From positions 682,001 through 746,000 of the forward strand of contig NZ_JBITMQ010000002.1 in assembly GCF_044466355.1 (NCBI RefSeq): DNA of 64,000 nt, in the 5' to 3' direction. The DNA is from Actinophytocola sp044466355 (GTDB taxonomy: Bacteria; Actinomycetota; Actinomycetes; Mycobacteriales; Pseudonocardiaceae). Numbering within the stretch: position 1 is the first letter of the stretch; each line of letters opens with the position of its first letter. The translations under genes were made by a program, and so were the position numbers. The notes below the pieces were generated by a model. It saw only the letters and a program-made list of their open reading frames with translations. It was not told the origin of the DNA and ran no database searches. Shown piece after piece: positions 1 through 8,345 of this stretch.

Positions 1-336
1 GGGTGGAACTGGCCGTGGACGTCCGGCTGGTACTGCCCGTGCACGCCGGGGTGGAACTGGCCGTGGATGCCCGGGTGGTAGTCGCCGTGCCACTGCGGGT
101 GGAACTCGCCGTGCACCTGCGGGTGGAAGTCACCGTGCCACTCCGGGTGGAACTGGCCGTGCATGCCCGGGTGGAACTGGCCGTGCGCGTCCGGGTGGTA
201 CTGCCCGTGCACGTTCGGGTGGTACTGGCCGTGCACCTCCGGGTGGTAGTCGCCGTGGCTCGCCGGGTGGTACGCGCCGTGCTGGTCCGGGTCGTAGGCG
301 CCGTGCGTCGACGGGTGGTACGGGCCCTGCTGGTCG
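1..336 (-). repeat. 24-bp tandem repeats encoding HG(Q/D/E)(Y/F)HPxx
   Basis: Read on the reverse strand, units of 24 bp follow one another without gaps, e.g. HGQYHPNV, HGQYHPDA, HGQFHPGM, HGQFHPEW, HGDFHPQV, HGEFHPQW, HGDYHPGI. Twelve full units plus degenerate ones at the domain-proximal end are visible, and the array continues off the window. Positions 1, 2, 5 and 6 (H, G, H, P) are nearly fixed and positions 7-8 vary. The frame is kept in every unit, so selection acts on protein. Confidence 0.9.
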
Positions 337-1097
337 GCCGGCTGGTAGTGGCGCTGCATGGCACCGGCGGTCTGCGGGCCGACGATGCCGTCGGGCTGCA
401 GGCCCTCGGCGCGTTGGAAGTCCACCGTCGCGCGGTGGGTCGCCTGCCCGAAGTGGCCGTCGACGTCGAGGCCCGCGCCCATCACGTCGTTGAGCTTCTC
501 CTGCCACTCCGACACTTCCCGGCCGCGGCTGCCCAACCGCAGGTAGTCGTCGCACCGCCCGCTGCCGGACGACCGCCTGCCACCGCCGCTGCCACCACCG
601 CCGGACGCGGCCGCCGCGGCGGCACCCGCGTTGGCGTTCCCGCCGGTCGCGCTGCCGCCCGACGCGCCGGCGTTGCCGCCCCCACCGCCGTGCGCGGTGT
701 TGGAGTTGGTGCTGTGGCCGCCCTGCGCCTCGTTGGTGTTGGTGATGTTGACGTTGACGACGACGGGCCCTGTCGACCCGCCCGCACCGCCCTGCGCGGA
801 GCCGCCTGCCCCACCGTGCCCGGAGCCGCCGTCGCCACCCTGACCGGTGCCGCCCGCGCCACCGGCGCCACCGGCACCGCCCGCCCCGCCCGCACCACCG
901 GCGCCGCCGGAGCCGCTGCCCGCGCCGGAACCCGAGCCGGCGGGCGGGTCCTCCTCACCGAAGATCTCGTCGCCGACCCACTTGCCGACCCGCCGTCCCA
1001 CCTCGTCCAGCGCGGGACCGACCCCGGGGATGTCGATGAGGCTCGCTTCCATCATGCTCGCGTCGCCGGAAGCCACACCCTCGTCGTTCTGCCCCAT
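1..1097 (-). CDS. Peptidoglycan-binding-domain protein with Gly-rich linker and His-rich octapeptide repeats (partial at left edge)
   Basis: The reverse strand is open from an ATG at 1097 (GAGGTGG ribosome site just upstream) off the left edge, so the C-terminus is missing. Order of parts: a short N-terminal segment without signal peptide or membrane helix; a Gly/Ser/Ala-rich linker of well over 100 residues with an Asn/Thr/Val patch; a peptidoglycan-binding type 1 domain (encoded about 360-550; YLRLGSRG start, DGHFG, GLQPDGIVGPQT); then at least 12 eight-residue repeats of the pattern H-G-(Q/D/E)-(Y/F)-H-P-x-x. The domain suggests cell-wall association. With no signal peptide, the export route is unknown. 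The repeats carry two His per unit and could bind metal, which is inference. The long open frame on the opposite strand is its shadow. Confidence 0.75.
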   Translation of the reverse strand, partial: MGQNDEGVASGDASMMEASLIDIPGVGPALDEVGRRVGKWVGDEIFGEEDPPAGSGSGAGSGSGGAGGAGGAGGAGGAGGAGGTGQGGDGGSGHGGAGGSAQGGAGGSTGPVVVNVNITNTNEAQGGHSTNSNTAHGGGGGNAGASGGSATGGNANAGAAAAAASGGGGSGGGRRSSGSGRCDDYLRLGSRGREVSEWQEKLNDVMGAGLDVDGHFGQATHRATVDFQRAEGLQPDGIVGPQTAGAMQRHYQPADQQGPYHPSTHGAYDPDQHGAYHPASHGDYHPEVHGQYHPNVHGQYHPDAHGQFHPGMHGQFHPEWHGDFHPQVHGEFHPQWHGDYHPGIHGQFHPGVHGQYQPDVHGQFH

Positions 1098-1136
1098 GAC
1101 TCCACCTCGTTCCCACGCGATGTCGGTACATGGCAG

Positions 1137-1142
1137 GTATAA
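1137..1142 (-). promoter_or_regulatory. Candidate -10 element (TTATAC) for the repeat protein
   Basis: The reverse strand reads TTATAC about 40 nt upstream of the ATG at 1097, inside the 118-bp gap after the methyltransferase gene. No convincing -35 is seen. Weak support. Confidence 0.3.
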
Positions 1143-1215
1143 GGCACGGCGGGGGGCCACCGCCCTGGACAAGACGCGGCCAAAGAGGCGGCCGGTGCGG
1201 ACCGATCGGGCAGGA

Positions 1216-1875
1216 CTACCGGTTCGGCCGCGCCACCTCGATGCCGACGTCGCCGCCGACCCGCAGTGCCATCGTGCGGGTGGGCTCGACGGTGAAGCCC
1301 GCCGCCGCGATCCGGCGGGACACGGCGTCGCCGACGTTGTCCCGCATGCGTTCGTTCATCCGGCGCCCCATGCCGTGGCCGTGCCCGCGCTCGCCGACCA
1401 CCGCGTCCGCCAGGACCAGCACGCCGTCGGGACGCAGCACCCGGCGCACCTCGGCGAGCAGCTCGTCCTTCACCGCGGTGTCCAGGTGGTGGAGCATGAG
1501 GCTGGAGAAGACGCGGTCGAACGAACCGTCCGGATAGGGCGGTGCCTGCGCGAACCCGCGCTCCAGCCGCACCGCCACCCCGGCGCGCGCGGCCTTGCGG
1601 CGGGCGCGACCGAGCGCCTTCGGGTCCGGGTCCAGCCCGGCCAGTTCGACCTCCGGGTGCGTGCGGCCGGTGGTCCGCAGCAGGTTCCCGGTTCCGCAGC
1701 CGACGTCGAGGACACGCAGCCCCGCCCGCAGCCCGGCGAGCCTGATCATCTCCTCGTGGACGGGTTGCAGCCCGAACACGTGGTGCACCACGTCGTAGAG
1801 CGGGAGCAGCCAGTGCTTGCCCATACCCGGGAGGTAGTCCCGCTCGTCGTGTGAATGAGACGTTCTTTCGGTCAT
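1216..1875 (-). CDS. Class I SAM-dependent methyltransferase (UbiE-like)
   Basis: A 219-residue protein with the Rossmann methyltransferase signature: VLDVGCGTGNLLR (motif I, about residues 55-67), an acidic residue after strand 2 (ELAGLDPDP), a motif II/III region with DGSFDRVFSSLMLHHLD, and VLRPDGVLVLADAV. This is the Methyltransf_11 pattern, with a usual length for the family. The C-terminal third (glycine/histidine-rich loop, then IAAAGFTVEPTRTMAL) follows UbiE-like small-molecule methyltransferases. The substrate cannot be told. It is divergent from an AraC-family regulator, with starts about 70 bp apart, so the regulator may control it. Confidence 0.85.
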   Translation of the reverse strand: MTERTSHSHDERDYLPGMGKHWLLPLYDVVHHVFGLQPVHEEMIRLAGLRAGLRVLDVGCGTGNLLRTTGRTHPEVELAGLDPDPKALGRARRKAARAGVAVRLERGFAQAPPYPDGSFDRVFSSLMLHHLDTAVKDELLAEVRRVLRPDGVLVLADAVVGERGHGHGMGRRMNERMRDNVGDAVSRRIAAAGFTVEPTRTMALRVGGDVGIEVARPNR

Positions 1876-1945
1876 GACGCCATTCTGGGTGGGCTGGACG
1901 CTGTGCGGGTGTGCCTATCCGTGGCACGAGTGGGACGATCTGACG

Positions 1946-2863
1946 GTGAGGACCGTGCGAGCCGCACCGGACCGGGACCGGCCGGCGACCTACTCCATGC
2001 GGCCCGCCCCCGGCGAGCCGCCGGTGATGGCGTGGCGCCTGACCCACGACTGGCAGTCCCAGGGCCCGTTCGAGGAGCACGCGCACGACTTCCCCGGCCT
2101 CGTGTACTTCCCCACCTCCGGCGGCACCCTGCGCACCGGCAGGCGCGCCTGGCCGGTCGCGGCCGGTGACCTGTTCGTGGTCGCGCCCGGTGACGTGATG
2201 GGCCACGTCCACGCCGCGGATCTCGCCGACGCCGACGGCTGGGGCGTGTTCTTCACCGCCGACGCCCTCGGCCCGGACGTCCCCGGCGCCCACCTCGCGT
2301 GGCGCACCCACCCGTTGCTGTTCCCGTTCGTGCGGGGCGGGGCGATCGGCGCGCTCCGGCTGCGGGTGCCCGCGGCGGACCGGCCGACGTGGCTCGCGCG
2401 GGTGCTGGCGCTGGACGACGAGCTCACGCGGCGCGAGGACGGGTACCGGGAGGCCGCGCTCGCCCACCTGGTGCTGTTGCTCGTCGCCGTCTCCCGGCTG
2501 GCCGCGGACGTGGTGGGCGACCTGCGGGAGAACTCCGAACCGCTGCTCGCCGAGGTGTTCGCGGTCATCGAGGAGCGCTACCCCGAGCCGCTGTCGCTGC
2601 GGGACGTGGCGACCGCGGTCAACATCTCCCCCGGCCACCTGACCACCACGGTCCGCAAGCGCACCGGGCGCACGGTCCAGGAGTGGATCACCGAGCGGCG
2701 CATGGTGCAGGCCAGACGGCTGCTCGCGGCCACCGACCTGCCGGTCGGCGAGGTGGGCAGGCGGGTGGGCTTCCCGGACGCGGGCTACTTCGCCCGCACC
2801 TTCGGCAAGGTCCACGGCATCAGCCCCGCCCGGTGGCGGCGGGCGGGCCCGGCCCAGGCATGA
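1946..2863 (+). CDS. AraC family transcriptional regulator with N-terminal cupin
   Basis: The N-terminal half is a cupin-like sensor (HAHDFPGLVYFPTSGG, then GDLFVVAPGDVMGHVH). The C-terminal about 100 residues hold two helix-turn-helix motifs of the AraC type (SLRDVATAVNISPGHLTTTV and VGEVGRRVGFPDAGYFARTF, then SPARWRR). The frame is open from 1874, but that start would overlap the divergent methyltransferase. I chose GTG 1946; ATG 1997 is also possible. It probably regulates the divergent methyltransferase gene or itself in response to a small aromatic or sugar-like ligand, by family analogy only. Confidence 0.85.
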   Translation: MRTVRAAPDRDRPATYSMRPAPGEPPVMAWRLTHDWQSQGPFEEHAHDFPGLVYFPTSGGTLRTGRRAWPVAAGDLFVVAPGDVMGHVHAADLADADGWGVFFTADALGPDVPGAHLAWRTHPLLFPFVRGGAIGALRLRVPAADRPTWLARVLALDDELTRREDGYREAALAHLVLLLVAVSRLAADVVGDLRENSEPLLAEVFAVIEERYPEPLSLRDVATAVNISPGHLTTTVRKRTGRTVQEWITERRMVQARRLLAATDLPVGEVGRRVGFPDAGYFARTFGKVHGISPARWRRAGPAQA

Positions 2864-2898
2864 AACCGGCGTGAAAGTGGCAGCGAAGTACCGGTCCC

Positions 2899-2904
2899 TA
2901 GCGT
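2899..2904 (+). promoter_or_regulatory. Candidate -10 element (TAGCGT) for the M23 peptidase gene
   Basis: CCTAGCGT lies about 40 nt before the ATG at 2945. The same octamer precedes the S1 protease (12991-12998) and the amino-acid dehydrogenase (39139-39146) at similar distance, which supports an actinobacterial TANNNT-type -10. Confidence 0.4.
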
Positions 2905-2944
2905 GCCGCCCCGAACGATCGAGCTATTCGGGGAGGAAGACTCG

Positions 2945-4405
2945 ATGGGAATCCGTTCTGCACTGGGAGTGCTCGGCGTGGCGGCGGTGGCGTTCGCCGC
3001 CGTACCGGCGGGCACGGCGGCGGCTCTGCCGGAACGTCCGGCGTTCCAGCTGCCGTTCCCCTGCGGGGACAAGATGTACATGGGTTACGGCTCGCTGTCC
3101 GACCACGCGCCCGCGCTGGACATGTTCCGCAACCCGTTCGACGCGACCGAGGGCAACCCGGCCGTGGCGGCCGCGGCCGGGACCGTGACGCTGTCCTACG
3201 ACGACCCGCCGGGCGCGGGCAACATCATCCAGATCGACCACGGCAACGGGTGGTTCACCACGTCGATCCACCTCGCCGACCGGGTCGTCGAGGTGGGCGA
3301 CCAGGTGGCGCAGGGTGAGCTGATCGGCCACATCGGGCACACCGGCGAGACCTCGAACGGCGTGCCGCACCTGCACTTCGAGCAGGGGTACGACGAGAAC
3401 GGCGACGGGTACGCCGAGTGGGGCATGGTCGACTCCGAGCGGGTGGTCCAGGTCTTCGACGGCGTCGAGTACGACCCGGCGACCAGCGACCAGGAGATCT
3501 ACCTGACCAGCAACAACTGTGGCGGTGGGCCTGGCCCCGACCCGGAACCCGAGCCGGAGGAGACCGCGCTCGCGTACACCGGGCCGGAGTCGGTCGGCAA
3601 CGGGTCGGCGGCGGAGTTGTCGGCGACGCTGACCACGACCGACGACGAGCCGGTGGCCGACCAGGAGGTGGAGTTCGCGGTCGGTTCGGGTGCGGGTGCG
3701 CAGACCTGCGCGGGCACCACGAACGACGACGGGGTCGCGAGCTGCACGGTCGACGAGGTCGCGCAGCCGCTGACCGACGACGCGACCGTGCCGCTGACCG
3801 TGTCGTACGCCGGGAAGGAAGGCGAGTACCTCGAGTCGGAGATCACCGAGGAACTGCTGCTGCGGTACGTCACGGGCCGTGCGTACGGTCTCGCCGCGAG
3901 CCTCAACGTGCTGGGGGTGCCGCTGCCGGTGGCCGCCACACCGGACACCGGTGCGGTGCGTGCGGCGGGTGAACGGGCGGGCGAACCGGTGTGCGTGCAG
4001 AACGTGAACGCGGTGGTGCTGTCGGCCGCGGCGCTGTGCGCGGACGTCTCCGCCACGGCCGACCCGTTCGGGGTGACCGCGACGTCGACGGTCGGGGACG
4101 TGCGCATCGGGTTGCCGGGGCTGCCCGTGCTGACGCTGTCGGGGCTGACGTCCACGTCGGCCAGTGACTGCGACGGCTCGACCGGCACGGTGGACCTGGA
4201 GCTGACCGTCGCGGGCAGGCCGGTCGACGTCGGCGACGCGCCCAACTCGACGGTCGACCTCGGCGTCGCGGGCGCGAAGCTGGTGGTCAACGAGCAGGTG
4301 ACGACCGAGGACGGGCTGACCGTCAACGCGGTGCACCTGACCGCGCTCGGCGGCGTGGACGTGGTGCTCGCGTCCAGCACGTCCGCCGCGCACCACTGCG
4401 GCTGA
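2945..4405 (+). CDS. Secreted M23 (LytM-like) peptidase with C-terminal beta-rich region
   Basis: The ATG at 2945 has a strong GGGGAGGAAG ribosome site. A signal peptide (residues 1-27, ending AGTAAA) is followed by an M23 fold at about 35-170. Zinc and catalytic elements visible are SDHAPALDM (H54, D59), the glycine-rich turn GNIIQIDHGNGWFT, and HLHFE (H142, H144). Then come an acidic/proline linker (PGPDPEPEPEE), an Ig-like domain with a probable disulfide, and a domain starting GRAYGLAASLNVLGVPLP that resembles the 'choice-of-anchor P' surface-protein family (tentative). It likely cleaves peptidoglycan cross-links outside the cell. The spacing HxxxxD differs from the usual HxxxD, so activity should not be assumed. 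A hairpin terminator follows. Confidence 0.8.
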   Translation: MGIRSALGVLGVAAVAFAAVPAGTAAALPERPAFQLPFPCGDKMYMGYGSLSDHAPALDMFRNPFDATEGNPAVAAAAGTVTLSYDDPPGAGNIIQIDHGNGWFTTSIHLADRVVEVGDQVAQGELIGHIGHTGETSNGVPHLHFEQGYDENGDGYAEWGMVDSERVVQVFDGVEYDPATSDQEIYLTSNNCGGGPGPDPEPEPEETALAYTGPESVGNGSAAELSATLTTTDDEPVADQEVEFAVGSGAGAQTCAGTTNDDGVASCTVDEVAQPLTDDATVPLTVSYAGKEGEYLESEITEELLLRYVTGRAYGLAASLNVLGVPLPVAATPDTGAVRAAGERAGEPVCVQNVNAVVLSAAALCADVSATADPFGVTATSTVGDVRIGLPGLPVLTLSGLTSTSASDCDGSTGTVDLELTVAGRPVDVGDAPNSTVDLGVAGAKLVVNEQVTTEDGLTVNAVHLTALGGVDVVLASSTSAAHHCG

Positions 4406-4424
4406 CCAGCACGCGGCGCGCACT

Positions 4425-4469
4425 GAAGGACCCCTGCGGAACATCCCGAACGTTCCGAAGGGGTCCTTC
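4425..4469. terminator. Bidirectional hairpin terminator between convergent genes
   Basis: An 11-bp perfect stem (GAAGGACCCCT / AGGGGTCCTTC) encloses a second 6-bp stem (CGGAAC / GTTCCG). It lies 20 bp after the M23 stop and 12 bp before the 3' end of the convergent gene. No T-tract, as is usual in actinomycetes. Confidence 0.8.
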
Positions 4470-4480
4470 TGTGTGCCGAG

Positions 4481-4918
4481 TCAGGCGGGCACGGCCCGTT
4501 TCCGGTGCGCCGTTCCGGAACCCACCGCGACGAGCACGGCGCCGATCGCGAGACCTCCGAGGGCGACGTGCACCGCCGTCCACTCGGCGCCGCTGATCGC
4601 CACCACCACCGCCCACGCGATGCCACCCGCGGCCGCGACCACGCCGGCGCAACCGCAGAGCGCGGCGATGACGACGGGCAGTCCCGGCCGTTTGCCCTTG
4701 CCTGCCAGGAACATCGCGACGAGCCCGGCGACGTGCAGCAACCCCGCCAGCACCACGCCGCCGACGAGGGCCACCCCGGCCGTGAACCAGGACCCGCGCA
4801 TCGCGAGGACCATCGCCAGCACGACCACACCCAGGCCGCCGAGCGGGCCGAGCGCGAGCGCGCCGAACCACAGGAAGCCCAGCAGACCCGCCGATCCGGG
4901 ACGCGGTACGTCAGCCAT
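4481..4918 (-). CDS. Small four-helix membrane protein of unknown function
   Basis: A 145-residue protein with about four predicted transmembrane helices (around 12-40, 45-70, 80-110, 115-135), almost no polar loops, and a basic C-terminus (HRKRAVPA). No family motif recognised. It starts 24 bp downstream of the fbiC stop on the same strand and may be cotranscribed with it, but nothing links it to F420. Confidence 0.7.
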   Translation of the reverse strand: MADVPRPGSAGLLGFLWFGALALGPLGGLGVVVLAMVLAMRGSWFTAGVALVGGVVLAGLLHVAGLVAMFLAGKGKRPGLPVVIAALCGCAGVVAAAGGIAWAVVVAISGAEWTAVHVALGGLAIGAVLVAVGSGTAHRKRAVPA

Positions 4919-4942
4919 GTCCCAGTTTCTCAGACCTCCGGC

Positions 4943-7549
4943 TCAGCCGCTGACGAGCGGCAGCAGGTTCGGCCGCCACACGCCGTCGTGCTCGCGCGCG
5001 GTGCGCAGCCGCTCCGCGGGCACCTCGCCGTACGTCGTCGTCCGCTGGCGTGCCGGGCGGCCCGCCGCCGCGGCCAGCGCCTCCAGCCCGGCGATCGTCT
5101 TGTAGCTGCCGTTCTCCGACCCGGCCATGCGGCTGATGGTCTCCTCCATCAGCGTGCCGCCGAGGTCGTTCACGCCACCGCGCAGCACGTCCACGACACC
5201 CTCGTCGCCGAGTTTCACCCACGACGTCTGGATGTTGTCGATCCGCCCGTGCAGCAACAGCCTGGCGAGCGCGTGCACGGCGCGGTTCTCCAGGTGCGTG
5301 GGGCCCGGGCGCGCGATGCCCGCCAGGTACAGCGGCGCGTTCGTGTGGACGAACGGCAGCAGCACGAACTCGGTGAACCCGCCCGTGCGTTCCTGGAGGT
5401 CCCGGATCAGCTTGATGTGCGCGACCCAGTGCGCCGGGTTGTCGACGTGCCCGTACATCATCGTCGACGTCGTGTTGATGCCCAGCTCGTGCGCGGTGGT
5501 CACGACCTCGACCCACGAGGCGGTGGGCAGCTTGCCCTTCGTGAGCACCCACCGCACGTCGTCGTCGAGGATCTCCGCGGCCGTGCCGGGCAGCGAGTCC
5601 ACACCGGCCTCACGCGCGGCCGTCAGCCAGTCCCGGATGGACATGTCGGTCCGGGACGCGCCGTTCACGACCTCCATCGGCGAGAACGCGTGGACGTGCA
5701 GGCCCGGCGCGCGTTTCTTCACCTCGGCCGCGATGTCGAAGTACGCGGTGCCGGGCAGGTCGGGGTGGATGCCGCCCTGCATGCACACCTCGGTCGCGCC
5801 GACGGCCCACGCCTGCTCGGCGCGCTGCCCGACCTGTTCCAGCGACAGCGTGTAGGCGTCGCTGTCGGTGCGGCGCTGGGCGAACGCGCAGAACCGGCAG
5901 CCGGTGTAGCAGACGTTCGTGAAGTTGATGTTCCTGGTGACGACGTAGGTCACGTCGTCGCCGACGGTGTCGCGGCGGAGGTCGTCGGCCAGCGCGGCGA
6001 GCGCCTCGATCTCGTGGCCGGGTTGCGCGGACAGCAACGTGAGCGCGTCCTCGTCGGACAGTCCCGCCGGGTCGGCCTCGGCGTGCCGCAGCGCGGTCGA
6101 GAACTCGCCCCGTGCCCGCGCCCCCGGCATGGCGGTCACCTGTTGCCGCAGCTCGTCCCAGTCGCCGTAGACGGAGTCGAAGTCGTCGCGGCGGTCGGTG
6201 GTGCGGCCCTCGGTGTCGATCGAGGCGTGCAGGTCGGTGCGCCCGGACGAGACGAGCGCGACCTCCGGCTCCTGCCACGGCCTGCCCACGATCTTCGCGG
6301 CCGGGTCGGCGAGGCCCTGTTCGTCGGCGAGCGCGGCCACGTGCGGCGCCACGCGCGGGTCGAGCCACGGCTCGCCGCGCGTCACGTACTCCGGGTAGAT
6401 CGGCAGCCGCTCGGCCAGCTCGAACCCGGCGGCACGCGTGTGCTTCTCCAGCTCCGCCAGCTGCGGCCACGGCCGTTCGGGGTTGACGTGGTCGATGGTC
6501 AGCGGGGACACGCCGCCCCAGTCGTCGATGCCCGCCCGCAGCAGCAGTTCGAACTCGCCGGCGATCAGGTTCGGCGGCGCCTGGATGCGCGTCTTCGGCC
6601 CGAGCACGAGCCGCGCGACCGCCACGGTCGCGGCCAGCTCGGCCGCCTCCACGTCGGGCATCCCACGCATGGCGGTGTCCGGCTTGGCACGGAAGTTCTG
6701 GACGATCACCTCCTGGATGCCGCCGTACTGCCGTGCCACCTTGCGGATGGCGAACAGCGTGTCGACGCGCTCGGCGAGGGTCTCGCCGATGCCCAGCAGG
6801 AGCCCGGTGGTGAACGGGACGGCGGAGCGGCCCGCGTCCTCCAGCACCCGCAGCCGCACGGCGGGTTCCTTGTCGGGCGAGCCGTAGTGCGGGCCGCCCG
6901 GCTCGGACCACAGGCGGGTCGCGGTGGTCTCCAGCATCATGCCCATCGACGCCGACACCGGCTTGAGCCGCTGGAAGTCCTGCCAGGTCAGCACGCCCGG
7001 GTTGAGGTGCGGCAGCACCCCGGTCTCCTCCAGGATCTTGATGGAGATCGCGCGGACGTAGGACAGCGTGTCCGGGTACCCGGCCTCCTCGAGCCAGGTT
7101 CGTGCCGCCTCCCAGCGGGCCTCCGGCTTGTCGCCGAGCGTGATCAGCACCTCGCGGCACCCGGCGGCGGCGCCCTTGCGGACGAGGTCGAGCACCTCGT
7201 CCTCGGACAGGAACGCGGCGGGCAGCCTGCCGGGCACGGTCGCGAACGTGCAGTAGTGGCAGCGGTCGGCGCACAGCCTGGTCAGCGGCACGAACACGCT
7301 GCGGGAGTAGGTGATCGTGCGCTCCCGGCCGACCGCGGCGAGGCCCTGGTCGCGGACCCTGGACGCCGCGTCGAAGAGCGCCTCGAGCTGCTCGCCCCTG
7401 GCGTGCAGGAGGGTCTCGGCCTCGGTCGCGTCGAGCGCGGCACCGTCCCGTGCGCGGCGCAGCGCCCGCCGGATCGCCGTCTCGTTCGGTACGAAACCCT
7501 CCACAAGCTCCCCTTCCACAGGCGACTCAGCCCCCAAGCTAGCCGCCAC
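4943..7549 (-). CDS. fbiC: FbiC, bifunctional 7,8-didemethyl-8-hydroxy-5-deazariboflavin (FO) synthase
   Basis: This 868-residue protein fuses the CofG and CofH radical-SAM halves, as in actinobacterial FbiC (about 850 residues in Mycobacterium). The first [4Fe-4S] motif is CADRCHYC (C93, C97, C100) and the second is CYTGCRFC (C547, C551, C554), both CX3CX2C. Other family landmarks are GDKPE, GIGET, MGYGHVDNP-like MMYGHVDNP and EFVLLPFVH. The enzyme makes FO, the chromophore of coenzyme F420, from tyrosine and 5-amino-6-ribitylaminouracil. GTG 7549 is the longest start. GTG 7504 has a better ribosome site (GGGGAG, 4-5 nt upstream) and may be the true one. The F420-type oxidoreductase at 63063 would be a user of the cofactor. 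Confidence 0.95.
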   Translation of the reverse strand: MAASLGAESPVEGELVEGFVPNETAIRRALRRARDGAALDATEAETLLHARGEQLEALFDAASRVRDQGLAAVGRERTITYSRSVFVPLTRLCADRCHYCTFATVPGRLPAAFLSEDEVLDLVRKGAAAGCREVLITLGDKPEARWEAARTWLEEAGYPDTLSYVRAISIKILEETGVLPHLNPGVLTWQDFQRLKPVSASMGMMLETTATRLWSEPGGPHYGSPDKEPAVRLRVLEDAGRSAVPFTTGLLLGIGETLAERVDTLFAIRKVARQYGGIQEVIVQNFRAKPDTAMRGMPDVEAAELAATVAVARLVLGPKTRIQAPPNLIAGEFELLLRAGIDDWGGVSPLTIDHVNPERPWPQLAELEKHTRAAGFELAERLPIYPEYVTRGEPWLDPRVAPHVAALADEQGLADPAAKIVGRPWQEPEVALVSSGRTDLHASIDTEGRTTDRRDDFDSVYGDWDELRQQVTAMPGARARGEFSTALRHAEADPAGLSDEDALTLLSAQPGHEIEALAALADDLRRDTVGDDVTYVVTRNINFTNVCYTGCRFCAFAQRRTDSDAYTLSLEQVGQRAEQAWAVGATEVCMQGGIHPDLPGTAYFDIAAEVKKRAPGLHVHAFSPMEVVNGASRTDMSIRDWLTAAREAGVDSLPGTAAEILDDDVRWVLTKGKLPTASWVEVVTTAHELGINTTSTMMYGHVDNPAHWVAHIKLIRDLQERTGGFTEFVLLPFVHTNAPLYLAGIARPGPTHLENRAVHALARLLLHGRIDNIQTSWVKLGDEGVVDVLRGGVNDLGGTLMEETISRMAGSENGSYKTIAGLEALAAAAGRPARQRTTTYGEVPAERLRTAREHDGVWRPNLLPLVSG

Positions 7550-7573
7550 CCCTGACAGTCAGGCACGTGATGG

Positions 7574-7723
7574 TCATCCCAACCTCGCCGGCGTGCGGAT
7601 CATTCCGACCGGCTCGGAGTTGAGGAGGACTCGCGTCTCACCGCACGGACAGCGCTGGTAGATCACCCAGCCCTGGCTCGTGACGTGGCTGGACGTGGTC
7701 TCGAACCGGTGCGATGGAGTCAT
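7574..7723 (-). CDS. 49-residue protein with a CxC pair, unknown function
   Basis: A reverse-strand ORF from ATG 7723 to TGA 7574, begins MTPSHRFETTSSHVTSQGWV and continues with a CPCGETRVLL core and a basic tail. The CPCG turn and flanking beta-like segments look like half of a zinc ribbon or a zinc-bound dimer (inference). It fills the gap between fbiC and the divergent CGNR gene almost exactly. Its composition is peptide-like, with no low complexity. I do not recognise a named family but believe it is a real small gene. Confidence 0.6.
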   Translation of the reverse strand: MTPSHRFETTSSHVTSQGWVIYQRCPCGETRVLLNSEPVGMIRTPARLG

Positions 7724-7736
7724 GGCCGCCAGTCTG

Positions 7737-7742
7737 CTGTAA
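7737..7742 (+). promoter_or_regulatory. Leaderless -10 (TGTAAT) for the CGNR gene
   Basis: TGTAAT ends 8 nt before the ATG at 7750, so transcription would begin at the start codon itself. No ribosome site precedes that ATG. Confidence 0.5.
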
Positions 7743-7749
7743 TGGTCCT

Positions 7750-8271
7750 ATGCATCTGAACCCTTACGGCGAGGATCCGGTCCGCTTCGCGATCGACCTG
7801 GTCCTCGCGCCACCGCGGTCGGCCGCCGAGCTGGGCAGACGGTGCGCGGCGGCCGGTGTGGTCGTCGACGCCAAGCCCGTCGACGACGACCTGCACGAGC
7901 TCGAACGGTTCCTCGCCCGCTGGCTCGGGGTGGTCGACGCGACGACGACCGGGCAGCGGGCCGAGCGGCTCAACGTGCTGCTCGCACAGTCCTCGGCGTA
8001 CCCGAGGCTGACCGACCACGCCGGCGACGGCTGGCACATCCACTACCGCGACGCCGACCTCCCGCTCGCCGGGGTGCTGCGCGCGTTGATCAGCGTCGGC
8101 ACCGCACTGCACCTCACCGGCCGCGGCATGACCCGGCTGCGCCGGTGCGCGCTGGAGGAGTGCCGCGCCCCGTTCGCCGACTTCAGCCGGGGCGGCCGCC
8201 AGCGCTACTGCTCCCCCGGCTGCGCCAACCGCGACGCCGTCCGCCGCCACCGCGCGAAGAAGTACGCGTAG
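7750..8271 (+). CDS. CGNR zinc-finger domain protein (putative stress-response regulator)
   Basis: A 173-residue protein. The N-terminal about 125 residues match the ABATE ligand-like domain (FAIDLVLAPPRSAAELG, long helix, HIHYRDADLPL). The C-terminal about 40 residues form the CGNR zinc finger: two Cys (RRCALEECRAPF), DFSRGGRQRYCS, then C-A-N-R. The eponymous CGNR is CANR here, while all four cysteines are kept. Family members are thought to bind DNA and respond to stress, and the targets are unknown. It is divergent from the 49-residue gene. I chose ATG 7750 over the longer frame because of the leaderless -10. Confidence 0.85.
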   Translation: MHLNPYGEDPVRFAIDLVLAPPRSAAELGRRCAAAGVVVDAKPVDDDLHELERFLARWLGVVDATTTGQRAERLNVLLAQSSAYPRLTDHAGDGWHIHYRDADLPLAGVLRALISVGTALHLTGRGMTRLRRCALEECRAPFADFSRGGRQRYCSPGCANRDAVRRHRAKKYA

Positions 8272-8333
8272 TACTCCCCCTGTCGTAGGCGGAAAGCCGT
8301 CCGGGAGCCGACGACACCGGGCGCGGTGGCGCG

Positions 8334-8339
8334 GAGACT
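8334..8339 (+). promoter_or_regulatory. Leaderless -10 (GAGACT) for the gene at 8346
   Basis: The hexamer ends 7 nt before the ATG at 8346, the spacing expected when transcription starts on the A of the start codon. Confidence 0.4.
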
Positions 8340-8345
8340 CGTCCC

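Noticed and set aside
1..336. CRISPR-like array from regular 24-bp spacing
   Set aside because: Units follow without unique spacers and keep a protein frame with synonymous changes. It is a coding repeat.
4505..7555. A 1016-codon open frame on the plus strand opposite fbiC
   Set aside because: It is an antisense shadow caused by high GC third positions. Its translation is Arg/His/Gly-rich with no homology, and the other strand encodes a clear FbiC.
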